Assembly: GCA_013115135.1 (NCBI GenBank)
Contig: JABANP010000505.1
Span: forward strand, 1 to 38,198
From: Perkinsus olseni
Taxonomy: Eukaryota; Perkinsozoa; Perkinsida; Perkinsidae
Length of the DNA: 38,198 bases
Direction: 5' to 3'
Below, piece after piece: positions 22,508-34,614 of the stretch. The position numbers and the translations under genes were made by a program. The notes under the pieces were generated by a model that did no database searches, was not told the DNA's origin, and saw only the letters and a list, made by a program, of their open reading frames with translations. How positions within the stretch are numbered: the first letter of the stretch is position 1; every line of letters begins with the position of its first letter.

Positions 22508-22755
22508 AACGTGCACGTGCAACGCCCTCGTTCGCCATGCGCATGCGTGCAAATCTGTGGTGAGGTTCGTACAGGTTAAGTCCGTTGGAGCTGCAGGGGT
22601 GGGTGTTGGGGTGCGAGGCAGGCGAGCTTCGGGGTATAGCCTAACCCAAGTCCAACACCACCCACCGAGGGATGGACTTTAGCTCTCCTTGCTGCTCCCG
22701 TGTCAAGCATGATGTGGCTGGCAGCGGCGGCGGTAACATTGATGCGCAACGCCCT
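22508..22755. other. GC-rich island with strong stem-loop, possible ncRNA or small inserted element
   Basis: About 250 bases of much higher GC than either side and with no microsatellites. GGTGGGTGTTGG (22598-22609) pairs with a right arm at 22652-22666 over 12 bp with a 3-nt bulge, and GTCC 22580 / GGAC 22674 could close an outer stem. The decamer GCAACGCCCT occurs at 22519-22528 and again at 22746-22755, bracketing the segment. A plus-strand frame (22479-22682) is Val/Gly/Ala-rich without similarity and is probably not coding. I could not match it to 5S, SRP, RNase P, U-snRNA or a spliced-leader RNA. Confidence 0.35.
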
Positions 22756-23039
22756 TGACTATAACACAAGCAGTAGATGAGTAAATAGTAACAGTGTAAT
22801 CCTCAGTGCTACTCCTTATATGAAGGAAGAAAAGTGTGATGATGAGGTTAAGGAGGAGTAGAGGAAGATTCGTTGTCCAAATCATTGATACCAAATTATA
22901 CAGAATATTACCAGTGTTATGAAGTAGATTTGGAATGGAACACAAAATGAAAACATCAACGATGAGCACAATTATGACGGCCCTTGTTGTTATTGTTGTT
23001 GCTGGATCCCTGATGATGGTATCATTATTATTATTCTTA
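22756..23039. other. 3' flank of the Mei2-like gene, no gene recognised
   Basis: AT-rich. A hydrophobic minus-strand frame (22969-22703) runs into the GC-rich island and has no family similarity; it probably lies in the untranslated 3' flank of the minus-strand gene that ends at 23040. Confidence 0.4.
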
Positions 23040-25241
23040 TTACTTGTAGTATTGGGATTGATGATCCCGTGTATCTAGTCGATGAGTAGTAGGATCCTCA
23101 CGATAATACCCTTGATACACACGCGATACGGGATACTGCTCATTCATAGTATTATTAGACCACGATAATAAGCCTGAAGATACTCCTGTTGCGGTCATCA
23201 TCCTTGATGGAGGTGTGGGGATAACAGCATTATTATTACGAAGTCCTCCTCGGCCTCCCAATCCCTCCCTCACAGTGGTAGTAGCAGCAGCACCATCCTC
23301 TGCTAGTGGTTGTGGGAATGGCACTTCTTTACCATTACTGAAGAGTAATGGGCGGTATTCTGGTATCGAAACCTCGTTGACAGGTGAGTTTCGATAATGG
23401 TTTATATTAGCCTGTAGACCTTGTATTCTGGCAAAGCCAGTTTCACATACCTTGAGGGAGTTGAAGGCAGTAAGCTTATAATGATGGAATACATTCATAA
23501 ATTGTAATGCATATTCATGTGAACATAAATTAATAAATGCATAACCAACATTACATTTATTGCGGAAATCAATAGGTAAATAGAAGAAGTCAACCTTATC
23601 CGCGAAGCCCTCCTCTGCCAATACTTCCAACAACATCCTTTGGGTATACTTATTGGGTATGTTACGTAACATAACAGTCGTCTTCATAGAATTAGGCAAA
23701 TGATATGTCTGAGCGTGATCTCTAGTTCTGATGTCGTCGATAGATCTCCCCTCACCACCACCACCACCACCACCACCACCAACAGAAGAAGAAGTAGTTA
23801 TGCGACCTTCGCCACCACCAGGGAGTGATACATCCAAATTCGTAGTCATTGTCGTCGTCGTTGCTGATCCCCTTGTTAGTCCATCATGATGTCTCGGACC
23901 ATGTCCATGTTGCTGTTGTTTGTGGTACTGCTGGTCATATACCCTCCTCCTGTGGTAGCCTCCGCTGGTATCCTCCGCAGTCACAGCAGCAGCAGCAGCA
24001 GGAGGAGCTGGATCCTCCTCAACTACCAATACCAGATCATCAAATCCATCATCATTGGCATCCCCCTGTCCTATACTACAACTGTGCATCAAACTAGCAG
24101 CAGCTGCAGCAGCAGACTGAGAAGTGGCGGACCCTCTTCCCTCAGTATTAGCTTTTCGCCCAAAATATCCGCCTTCCTCTGTGTTGTTGTTATCATCAGC
24201 ATCGTAGGGTTCATGAATACTCATGAATATACTAGTGCTCTGCTCCTGATAACCCTGATGATTATGATGATGGCGTTGGAGACTATCTTCCTCTTCTTCC
24301 TCTTCGTCACCAGCGTTACTACCCAATCGTAATCTCATATGATTAGTCAAATCTAAACAGTCACTTTGTGACCTAACCCGCGGGCTGATCATCATCATAA
24401 TATCACTTAGTTCACCAGGTGGAGACCTCCCAGCGCCTGGGGTAGGGGCAAAATCTAATGATAATAATGAAGATTCAGATCTTGAAGATGATGATCCACC
24501 ACCACCACCTCCAGAAGCATAGTCATAATCACAATGATGATCAGGATTTAGACTAGGATCGTTATTAGTAAAACTACCACTACTACTACCATCATAATAA
24601 TATGGATAAGAATGAGTTGTTGGATACGGTGTATCACGACAAGTAGCATCATCTATATGATGACTATTATTCTTCTTATTGCTACTACTACTACCCCTTA
24701 TACCAGCATGAAGCATCACCATAGCATCACCATCGTTTGCTGTATTGTGATTAGTATCATCAGATGCACTTGATGTACGATGATGATGTGAGTTCTCTCC
24801 TTCTTCCCCTCTACAGGTGGGATCAAGCATCGGATAATCATCATCATGATGATGATGATGACCAACAGCAGTAGAAGCAGACTCTGTTGGTGCGGTAGTT
24901 GTAGTAAAATGCAAGAATGTATTACGATTACGCACCCTAACAGGAGCAGCAGCAGTAGTAGAGGTTGGTGATGATGATGATGATGATGAGCCCCTTTTCC
25001 CAACATCCTCAATCCGCGGAGAGTTCCATCTAATACCATCATCCCTACTCATGATAGTAGTGGTATTAACATCATTACTGCCGCGGCGGCGACAGCGGCC
25101 AGCCCCAGTTATCACCATCAGTTGCTCATCTCTGCTCGCTGTAGTAGTATCGAGAAGCCTGTCAGACTGGGTGGTGGTGGTGCCATCATTATTTAGCGTC
25201 CTCGGTTCGGGTTGGGTATGTGGAGACGACGGTAGGGGCAT
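23040..25241 (-). CDS. Mei2-like RNA-binding protein (C-terminal RRM_2 domain), single long exon
   Basis: A 733-residue open frame without visible introns. Residues 1 to about 515 are low complexity (Ser, Thr, Asp, His, Gly, Gln runs), with scattered SP and RxxS sites. The domain starts at residue 519: MKTTVMLRNIPNKYTQRMLL, then FFYLPIDFRNKCNVGYAFIN, HEYALQFMNVFHHYKL, SLKVCETGFARIQGL, NHYRNSPV and YRPLLFSNGKEVPFP. That is the complete Mei2 C-terminal RRM (RRM_2), including the TTVMxRNIPNKYT and PxDFxxxxNxGYAF signatures. Mei2 proteins bind RNA and control meiosis in fission yeast and development in plants; the role in protists is not established. The two N-terminal RRMs of fungal and plant Mei2 are absent. 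Start: the most upstream ATG in frame (25241). TAA at 23040. Confidence 0.9.
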   Translation of the reverse strand: MPLPSSPHTQPEPRTLNNDGTTTTQSDRLLDTTTASRDEQLMVITGAGRCRRRGSNDVNTTTIMSRDDGIRWNSPRIEDVGKRGSSSSSSSPTSTTAAAPVRVRNRNTFLHFTTTTAPTESASTAVGHHHHHDDDYPMLDPTCRGEEGENSHHHRTSSASDDTNHNTANDGDAMVMLHAGIRGSSSSNKKNNSHHIDDATCRDTPYPTTHSYPYYYDGSSSGSFTNNDPSLNPDHHCDYDYASGGGGGGSSSSRSESSLLSLDFAPTPGAGRSPPGELSDIMMMISPRVRSQSDCLDLTNHMRLRLGSNAGDEEEEEEDSLQRHHHNHQGYQEQSTSIFMSIHEPYDADDNNNTEEGGYFGRKANTEGRGSATSQSAAAAAASLMHSCSIGQGDANDDGFDDLVLVVEEDPAPPAAAAAVTAEDTSGGYHRRRVYDQQYHKQQQHGHGPRHHDGLTRGSATTTTMTTNLDVSLPGGGEGRITTSSSVGGGGGGGGGEGRSIDDIRTRDHAQTYHLPNSMKTTVMLRNIPNKYTQRMLLEVLAEEGFADKVDFFYLPIDFRNKCNVGYAFINLCSHEYALQFMNVFHHYKLTAFNSLKVCETGFARIQGLQANINHYRNSPVNEVSIPEYRPLLFSNGKEVPFPQPLAEDGAAATTTVREGLGGRGGLRNNNAVIPTPPSRMMTATGVSSGLLSWSNNTMNEQYPVSRVYQGYYREDPTTHRLDTRDHQSQYYK

Positions 25242-25567
25242 TAGCTGGTGATGACGACGCTGTCGTTAATATTATAACAAATGATGATGATTATGATAAT
25301 GGTACTGAAACAGTTGACAGATGGTGGATGATAAGAAATGACGTGCGACGAATGAGCAGCATCATGATGCCACCACACATAGTGATACAATCGTACCATT
25401 GTTATTATTGATCAAGTCAACAACACAACCAACGTGAAAAACGATAAAAACTTCATGAGTAAACACAAGGACCCCACACGTCTCAACACGCAAATCGATT
25501 ATACGGGCGAGCGCGCATTGATGTGATTGATGGTAACGATGATGATGATGATGATGATCATAGTGCA
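25242..25567. other. intergenic region upstream of the Mei2-like gene
   Basis: Lies between two same-strand genes: the CAND1 3' end and the Mei2-like 5' end. Holds an ATG microsatellite at about 25537-25560 and no recognised gene or promoter motif. Confidence 0.4.
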
Positions 25568-27151
25568 TCAGATAGACGACGACATAACCGATACAACTGT
25601 TCTCCAAGCTGGTTCCTGTTCAAGACGCTTAGCCTGATCATGAAAAACATAATTATCGATCATGATGACGACTACTAATACCATATCATGGAATCTCCTC
25701 AATTCATCATCATCATTATGAGTGTGCGTATCATGTTGCTGTTCTTCTTGTTTATTGATGATGAGTGGCGATGATGATGATGAAGATACTATACTAGTTA
25801 AAGTATAGACTGCTTTGACGAAGGACTTCAATGTATTAGTTGCTCTGGTATATTCCACCCCTCCACCACTAGACTTCAGTCCACCACCACCACCACCACC
25901 ACCTTCCTGCCGTTGTAATCGTCTTAGTAACTATCGAGACGATATTTGCAGCACTATTAATAGTTTTGGCAAGTATTATTATTACCGTACTGATCGGTTT
26001 ATACATGGCCTCAATAACGGATCCTGCCTTCCTAGTTATCTCCCTTTCTAGTAGTATTCTATTATCATTACCACCACCACTGCTTCTTGATGATGATGAT
26101 GATGATACACCATCATTGGTAGTTGTAGTAGTAGCAGCAAACCAAGAACGGCATAGAAGCTCGCAGCACAAGCCTTGTATATCCTCCTAATGACGACAAT
26201 ATTAATCATCTACTAGTAGTAGTAGTACGAGTATGAAGAAGGATACTACATGGTCCTGGGAACCTTTTATTAATAGATCAGCAAGTGTTATTTCCTGTTC
26301 TCCCTGCTCTTCGGTTTGACATCTGTTATGACATAGATAATGTAGTGTAGTATTAGCTATAAAGGGATATGATGATGATGATGATGATGATGTTAAGAAT
26401 GCTGTTAGACAGGAATATGATGCCTGACAATAATAATAATAATAACAACAACAACGACAATATCAACAAGTTGATGATGGTGTGGTTGTTAGTACTACCT
26501 TACGAAGAGGCAGACCATCGTCTTGTTTGTGCTTGAACGGACCTAGATCCACTTCCCTAATCAATGATGGGTTTACATCACACTGCTTTATAGCATGAGA
26601 TAATATCTAAACAATATCAACAACAACAACAACAAGAACAAGAAGAAGAAGAATAATAACATCATCTAACAATAATAATAATAACAATGATGATGATGAG
26701 TGTGAGTAATAATGATACAAGTATAACGAGACTAGCAGCAGTAGCAGTAGTCTTACCATCGTTATATCATCTTTACTAAGCTCCATGAGTAAAGAGGTGA
26801 ATGGAGATGAGGCTGATGATGGTACTTGTTGTAATATAGTGGTTATTATATTGAGAGTAATCTGTTGGATATCATGATGATGATCCTCGATAACCTGTAG
26901 TAATGAGGATACGACATATCATCATTAGATAGCTACTACTACTACCAGTGAGCGCATGAGTATATCCTTCAGTTCCCTTCCTGCTCCTGCTCCAGGAGTG
27001 CTGCTCAGCATACCATCATTAACCCAGTGATGATATGACGATGATAATGATAATGCGTATCGTATGGATGATAGAACATATCGCCATTGGAGACGACGAC
27101 CACGACGAAGACGCCCTCCAGCAGCAGCAGCAGCAGCAGCCAATGATGTAG

Positions 27152-27189
<38 letters not shown>

Positions 27190-28191
27190 CCACCGCCGAC
27201 GTTGTTGTTGATGATGAGAGGTTTGATAAGGTGAGAGATGGATGTTGTAGGTGAAATTATGAAGAGTAAACCCATGGAGTTCGATATCTACCAACGGTTA
27301 TAATGATGCGCTTGTTGCTGTTGTTTATGGTTATGGTAATAAAACTACTCACCTCCTTGAAGGGCATCACACTGGTTGATGATGATGATGATGATAAGGG
27401 TGATACGATGCCTTCTGATCCCTCATCCACCCTCCCTTCTTCCTGACTTCGTATGAGTGTGAGATAGAGATCACAGAGACGCCTCAATGCAGCAGCAGCA
27501 GTAGCAGAGATCCCATCGTAATCATCATTAGTAATCATCGCTGATGCTCTTCTTCTTCTTATTCTCCTTGCTGTTGTTGCAGTGGTCTTTAAGAATAATG
27601 TAAGGGATTTCAACAAATAATGTAGGGCTGTTGTTGTATGGGCGGTATTATTATTGTCATCATCAGCATCATCACCCTAATGACATGAACCCCAATAAAC
27701 GCCCAACTATAAACCCATTATCACTTCATCATATCCATCCTCAATAAGCCTACTAGGATTATTAATCACCAGACGTTCCCTCATCATCATCACCATCTGC
27801 TGCTGCTGCTGCTGTTCGCATTGCTCACATATTGCTTCCAGCGTATAATTCCGCTGCTGCTGCTGTTGTTGTGGATTGGCGGAGGAAGAGGAGTATGTAC
27901 CGGTAGTAGTTGTAGTAGTGATAGTAGTAATGGCATAGCAGTACAGGCCAAGTGCGGTGGCCTATTGTTAATGATAAGGGAAGATGAAGCATGATGGTAT
28001 GATTATTATTATCACAGCTGCGTTCTTCTTCTTCTTCTTCTCCCCATCCACTCCTTCATCTTCCTTCACTTCTTCTGTCGCGGCGGTACGTCGGTAAGTA
28101 GTCGTCGGGGTATGATGACCACCCAGTATCGTCGACATACACGCCTATCAAAACCGAAAATACCCAACAACAACAACAACAAGGATCGAAC

Positions 28192-28227
<36 letters not shown>

Positions 28228-29809
28228 CTGTTTACCGCCATTACATCTGTAATAGCCTTTTGATGTTGTGTTGATGTTATGATGTTTCTGATGTTGTTGT
28301 TGTTGAAGGCTGTATGATCACCACTGCTTGGACCACAAGTATCATCATGAGAAGCAGCAGCACCAGCAGCATGATGATCCAACATAGTACAAAGATAACA
28401 ACATCTCCCGAAGGTTAATAATGCCTACTATTCATAATAATAATAACAACAATAATCATAATCACTATTACTACCAGCTCCCTTCCTGCTTCTCCTCTAC
28501 TCGATAATGTGGTGTCTGTGATAATAGAGATGAGTTTATTTAATCGTCTGATCTGTATCTAATGAAAGATGATGATGATGATGATGAGTCGCAATAATCG
28601 TTGGTCCACCATCACCACCTGGTGTTGCTGCTGTGGCTGCTGCCCTCCCCTCTTCATTATATCATCATCTACTCCTTCAAAGTGGCTACTGTTGATGTAT
28701 GATAAGATATTCTCTGGTATGATATTAACTATGCTGGCTGCTAATATTATACATACGTTATTTAGTATCAGTTGGATATCACCATCATCTCCATTATTAT
28801 TATAACCAACCTGAACGATGATGAAAGAAAAACACAATGTTGCGTAAGTTATCATTAGAGGAGCGGGGGATATAATAATACATGATGGTGAGGATAATGG
28901 TAGAGTAGATACTAGTTGCAGCACCTCGGCAGATTCCATCTCCCTACGCCCGCCGCACTGCTTGGTCGCTGATGATAGTGGTGATGTGGTGATGGCAGGA
29001 GTAGTAGTGTTGATGTGTAAAAGTGTGTCGAACCATTGATCATCATCATCATCATCATCATCATTGAACGTGTTATCATCTGTATATATACTCGAATAGT
29101 AGGAGAATAGCCCTAAAGCCAGAATAATAATAACAACAATATACCACTTGCTGTTGTTGATGTGGATTATTACCAAGGAATGAGTGTAGGGCCTCCATGA
29201 ATGCTCGATGATGATGTTGATGTTCTTGTGATGATGATGATGATGATGATAATGACGAGAGTGTACTCATATCCAGTGTACAAGACCTTAACCTCTCCAC
29301 AGAGAATGATGATGATGAACAGCAGAATGCCTGAATAATACTAATGCTACTACTACTACTACGGCTGTTATGATCATCATCATCATGATCATCATATATG
29401 TGGTTATGTTCATCATTACCTTATCATATATGGTATTAATAATGGTAGTAACGTTGAAGGCATCATCATGACTCGGATGATGAACAACTCCTGGTTGATG
29501 ATGTTTTGGGATGAGAAGCAAAGCATGACATAGTATCTACAAAACAATGATGGGAATGATGATAATAATAATAACACCATGAGTGGTAATAATAATAGAA
29601 GTAGTACTACCTCTAAAGCTGTTCGAGTAGTATCTAGATCATCATCGTTTATGTGTAATGCTACTGTTGGTATTATTACATCGCACCAGCATGATAATGT
29701 TATCCTAGTACCGTAACTATAATAATACATAAATGGTTTATGATGGCTATACGTCTATTGATGATGAGTATTGTTAATAATAATAATACAACATCACCAT
29801 CATCACTAC

Positions 29810-29840
<31 letters not shown>

Positions 29841-32433
29841 ATTATTATTATTACGGTAATGAATATGATGTGATAGCCTGTAATGTTGTTATGGCTGTCT
29901 GCTTCAACAAGTGAATATCATCATCATCACCACCGTCATGGGATGCGTTCAAATATCGACATAGTGATACTACTACCAGAGATCAATAGTTTCACCTTCT
30001 TAGTACTTGCCTACCGATCATCGCATCCAGTATCTCCGGACTTAATAGTTTATTCGACACCACCGCTGTACTAGATGGCATTGTTGTAGGTGCTATTCTT
30101 TTTGTACTCATCATCATCATCACGGTATCACCATCACCATCGCCATCATTCTTGTTCTTCTTGTCATCATACATCCCCACTTGCTGTTGTTGTTGTTGGT
30201 TATACCTTCTTTCTGTACACAATGTAGTTATAGCTCGCATAAAGGTAATACCTAGACCAGGACTTCTGCTGCTGCCGACTATATTCTTACAAAATAATAA
30301 ATATTACGTGTTACGCCATTATTGAGATGCCGCATATAAGACTGCATACCATCATGTAGTACCGCTAGTAGTCTATGGTGATGGTCATGCTCGGCATGCT
30401 CGGTGGCGGCCTCGGTGGCGGCCTCGGTGGCACTGTTATCGTCATGGTGGCCGAAGCATTGTAATATCGAAGTGAAGACATGTATAGCAGCTTCTTGAAC
30501 CTATCACAGGGACCACCTCATAATGATGATGATCAACAATAACAACAACAATAACAAGAATAATTGTTGTTGTTATTGCTGTTGTTGACAGAATAATACT
30601 AGTATTACCTCAGGATACTTGTCCTTCTGTAAGATAGTTATGATACCGGGTAATAACGAATCAGACCAGATATCATCACATACTGCCGATGACGATGATA
30701 ACGATGATAGCAACGACGACGACGACATTCCAAGCACTTTAATATATGTGTTGAGGAAGCTAATAATGCAGACAACATGACGATGATGATGAGTAGGAAG
30801 TGTGGTATGACCTCAGTAATTGGGCTAATAGCCTTGTATGATATTTCTTACCATTACTCTTACTAGCTGCTGTTGGTGATGTTGATGGCGTGATGCTGAT
30901 GGTTGACATGAGAGTATTAGATATCAGTGGTAGGACGTCTTGTACGGGTAGTAATTCCTATCAACAACAACAACAACTACAGGCACCATCATCATCATAT
31001 TGATGATAACACCTGTATCCAATGAGATCCTTTTCTTCTTCTCCCTGTTGTTATTGTTATATTATGATTATCATCATAATATTGCCTTTGTAGAAGCCGC
31101 GTTAAACTGGTCAATACCGAGACTTTATCAGCATTACTAAAGTACTCTCCTTGCCGCCGCAATACACCATCATCCTTATTATTAGTGTCAACTGCTGCTC
31201 CTGCTGCTGCTAATGCCAATCGAAGCAGCATAATTGGTAATCGTTTATTGCATGAACTAGCAGTGAATGCTCTCTGTATTATATCATAATGATCATCATC
31301 ATCATCAACTGAATAATCAATGCACAATAACCCTACTATAATGATGATATTAAAGCTACACCTACCCCTCGTATCAGTAGTGTTGTTGTTGTTGTTGTTG
31401 ATGATGATACTCTCCATACTTTTATCACCACCACCACCACCATCGACCCCGATAATGATTGGTCGGGGTAACACGGCACTACCACTACCACCAGCAGTAG
31501 CAGCAGGCGTTCTAGTAATACTATAGCGGTTCTTAGTGTTGATATCATCATCATCATCATGATGATTGCGTATAATAGTATTACTACTTGTAGTTGTGGT
31601 AATAGTAGATAGTAGTTGGATTGCTGCTTCTCGGACCTACGACGATGATGATGATAATGATGATGATGATGATCGATATGATGATGATGATGATTACTTT
31701 AACAGAGCCCATGTTGTTGTGATGATGATGATGTATCCTCCTTGATGTTGTCTTCCCATCCCTCTCCTCCCCCTCCTTCTCATCCCCACCCTTTCCTAAT
31801 CTGCCTACTATTTCTACTATACCTTTTATGACTACCGGCATTGTCATATTCATATAACTCTTGATAACATGAACCATGAGGAGGCTACCTCTGCGGCTAC
31901 TACTACTACCATCATAATCATAATCATCATTATGTTCACCTGATCATTATCATCATCACTATTGTAATACCATACCTAGAATTACCTTCATTAACATCTT
32001 CCCTTTCCTTCCCCTGTTGTTGTTGTTGTTGATGATATTCAGTCCTTTTAGCGGGTGGCGGCGACGATGATGATGATACATTTCCATGTGGTTGTTGTTG
32101 TTGTTGCGTAGTGATACCATCATCATCATCATCATCAGCAGGAGGAGGGGGTACATTTATCACTTGTGGTGACACATTAGTGATCCCAACTGTATCGGGT
32201 CTGGTGTCACCCCCGTAAGGATAATATTGACCAAGACGATCGGTACAGGCGTGTCCCCTGTACAGGTTGTACATGGTAGCAGCAGTACTTCCTAACATAT
32301 CACAACAAGAGTCATGATGATAATTTTACTGCTGCCTTCAACTGCCAACTACCTCGGTTAGTTGCTATTAGAGTTGACATCATCGTTGTGGATGATGAGA
32401 ATAGAAGCTCATATGCCTCCAAAGCATCGGTCC

Positions 32434-32476
<43 letters not shown>

Positions 32477-33530
32477 TGGCGCAAGCTTAATCCTGCTGCT
32501 GTGACTATGATTAGCAGCAGCAGCAGCAGCAGAAGCAGCAGCAGAAGCAGCAGCAGTATTACCGAACTATATCTTCCCTCTCCACACAGCAGCGTCTAGC
32601 TAACGGCTTACCGATAGTTGCCAAATTACACTCGATGAATACATCTGACGATAATAATGACGAATGTACAATATCAGGCTAGTAGTACTATAATGATAAG
32701 ACTATGACGATAATACTCAAAGTACTACAGTAGAGTCTAGTTCATCATACGTTGATGATATTATTATTATTATTACCATCACCGACGACCATCATCACAA
32801 AGTCTCTATCAGTAATAACATCCTTCATCTTCCTGGGAGTCGTGGCTCGAGTTATCGCTTTGATGACCTTTAATGACGCACGACGTATCTATTCATTGCC
32901 ATCATTTCCTCATTGTCATGTTGTAGGTGTACCATTATTAGTGCTACCTTCCAACTGTCATCATCACAATCATCATCATCATCATCATAATAATAATCAA
33001 CATCACCATAATCATCGTCTACGTTATAAATAGTATTGTTGCTATCGCCATCAATATCTCCCATTTCATCATCATCATCATAACAGTAGTTCGGATCATA
33101 TGATATTAGATTGACAAGTGTTAGACATAAATGAGGTAGGTATTGTGATATCATCTTCATCGTCGTCTTCATAGTAGTAGTAGTAGTAGTAGTAATACTG
33201 CTACTAGTTGTGCCCATAATTCTACTGTTATTATTTATATCATCATTGAAGTTGGCGATAATTACTTCAAGTGTATTAAGGACACTTTCTACAATACGGC
33301 TCAATACCACACCCTCATCATCATCATCATCATCATCATCATCACCAGTTCTTATTACTACTTCTCCTACTATTGCCTTACTACTAGGACCAGACTTATC
33401 CTCACACATCATAGTGCTCATATCTACTGTGTTATCTGACATTAATGATTATGGTAATAATAAACCCAATTCCTGCTGCTGCTGCTGCTGCTGCTTCACC
33501 ACTGCTTTTGTGTCCTCCTCCTCCTCCCTC

Positions 33531-33565
<35 letters not shown>

Positions 33566-33871
33566 GGTTATCATTGCTATCTGCTTGTACATTGCCTTTC
33601 TTGTCGTTGTTGTTGTCGTTGTTATTATTCATGCTAATGAAGGTATCCAGCACACTCAATAATATCGGCCATATACGAGGTAAATAGGGTGCAAGCCTAT
33701 AACCTTGTACTAACCTCCTAAATATGATAACAACAACAATGATGATGATGAACAGCATGACCATTACCACTACTACTACCCTATAGCTGCTATAGTGTCC
33801 ACGAATACCATCATATCATCTGCTGATACCGTCATCATAGTATAACTATTATTGCAAGTACTAGTAGAGTC

Positions 33872-33915
<44 letters not shown>

Positions 33916-34575
33916 CAGATAGTGGTGGTGATGGTGGTGGTAGGAGTTGTAGAATGATGTTGATAACATAATCAATGTAGTTGGCGTTTATAGATGTATA
34001 ACAGAGATATGCAATACATGCCTCACATTTACTCCTGAAAAAAAAATATGCAATCATGATCATGATAATGAAGATGATCACGGTTCTTGTTGTTGTTGTT
34101 GTTGCTAATACTGGTGTAACTGCTATTAGTACAGTAACTATTACCTTAAACTATGTTTATATGTTAACATATGTTCATCATCATCATAATATCTTCTTCT
34201 TCTTCTAGTCAATATACTAATAATACTCTCTGTCAAGCTTATATGATTATTATTAGTAGTATCTCCTGTCTCCCATATAAATAATATTGATGCAGCAAAG
34301 CCATCATCATTATCGCTACCATGATGACAACTGACCGATCAGGATGATGATGATGATGATGATTGAGCGCTGAGTATACTGCCAACGATGATGCATACCT
34401 GTTGTTGGTGTTCTTTTTTTTCCTCTCCATCATCATCACCTCTGCAACCTTCTTCAGTATCTGTCCAAATAACCATAATAAGCATACACTAGTTTGGTCA
34501 TATTATTATCACTTCTATCATAATATCCAAACAATGCTCCATAGTTGTAGTTGTATCATCATTATCAGCATTCTG

Positions 34576-34614
<39 letters not shown>

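Noticed and set aside
22480..22760. Spliced-leader, 5S, SRP or U-snRNA gene in the GC-rich island
   Set aside because: I looked for the dinoflagellate/Perkinsus spliced-leader core (GGCTCAAG end), 5S box patterns and the SRP GNAR region, and none is present.
22703..22969. Hydrophobic minus-strand frame
   Set aside because: Runs across the boundary of the GC-rich island, lies in the likely 3' flank of the Mei2-like gene and shows no family motif.
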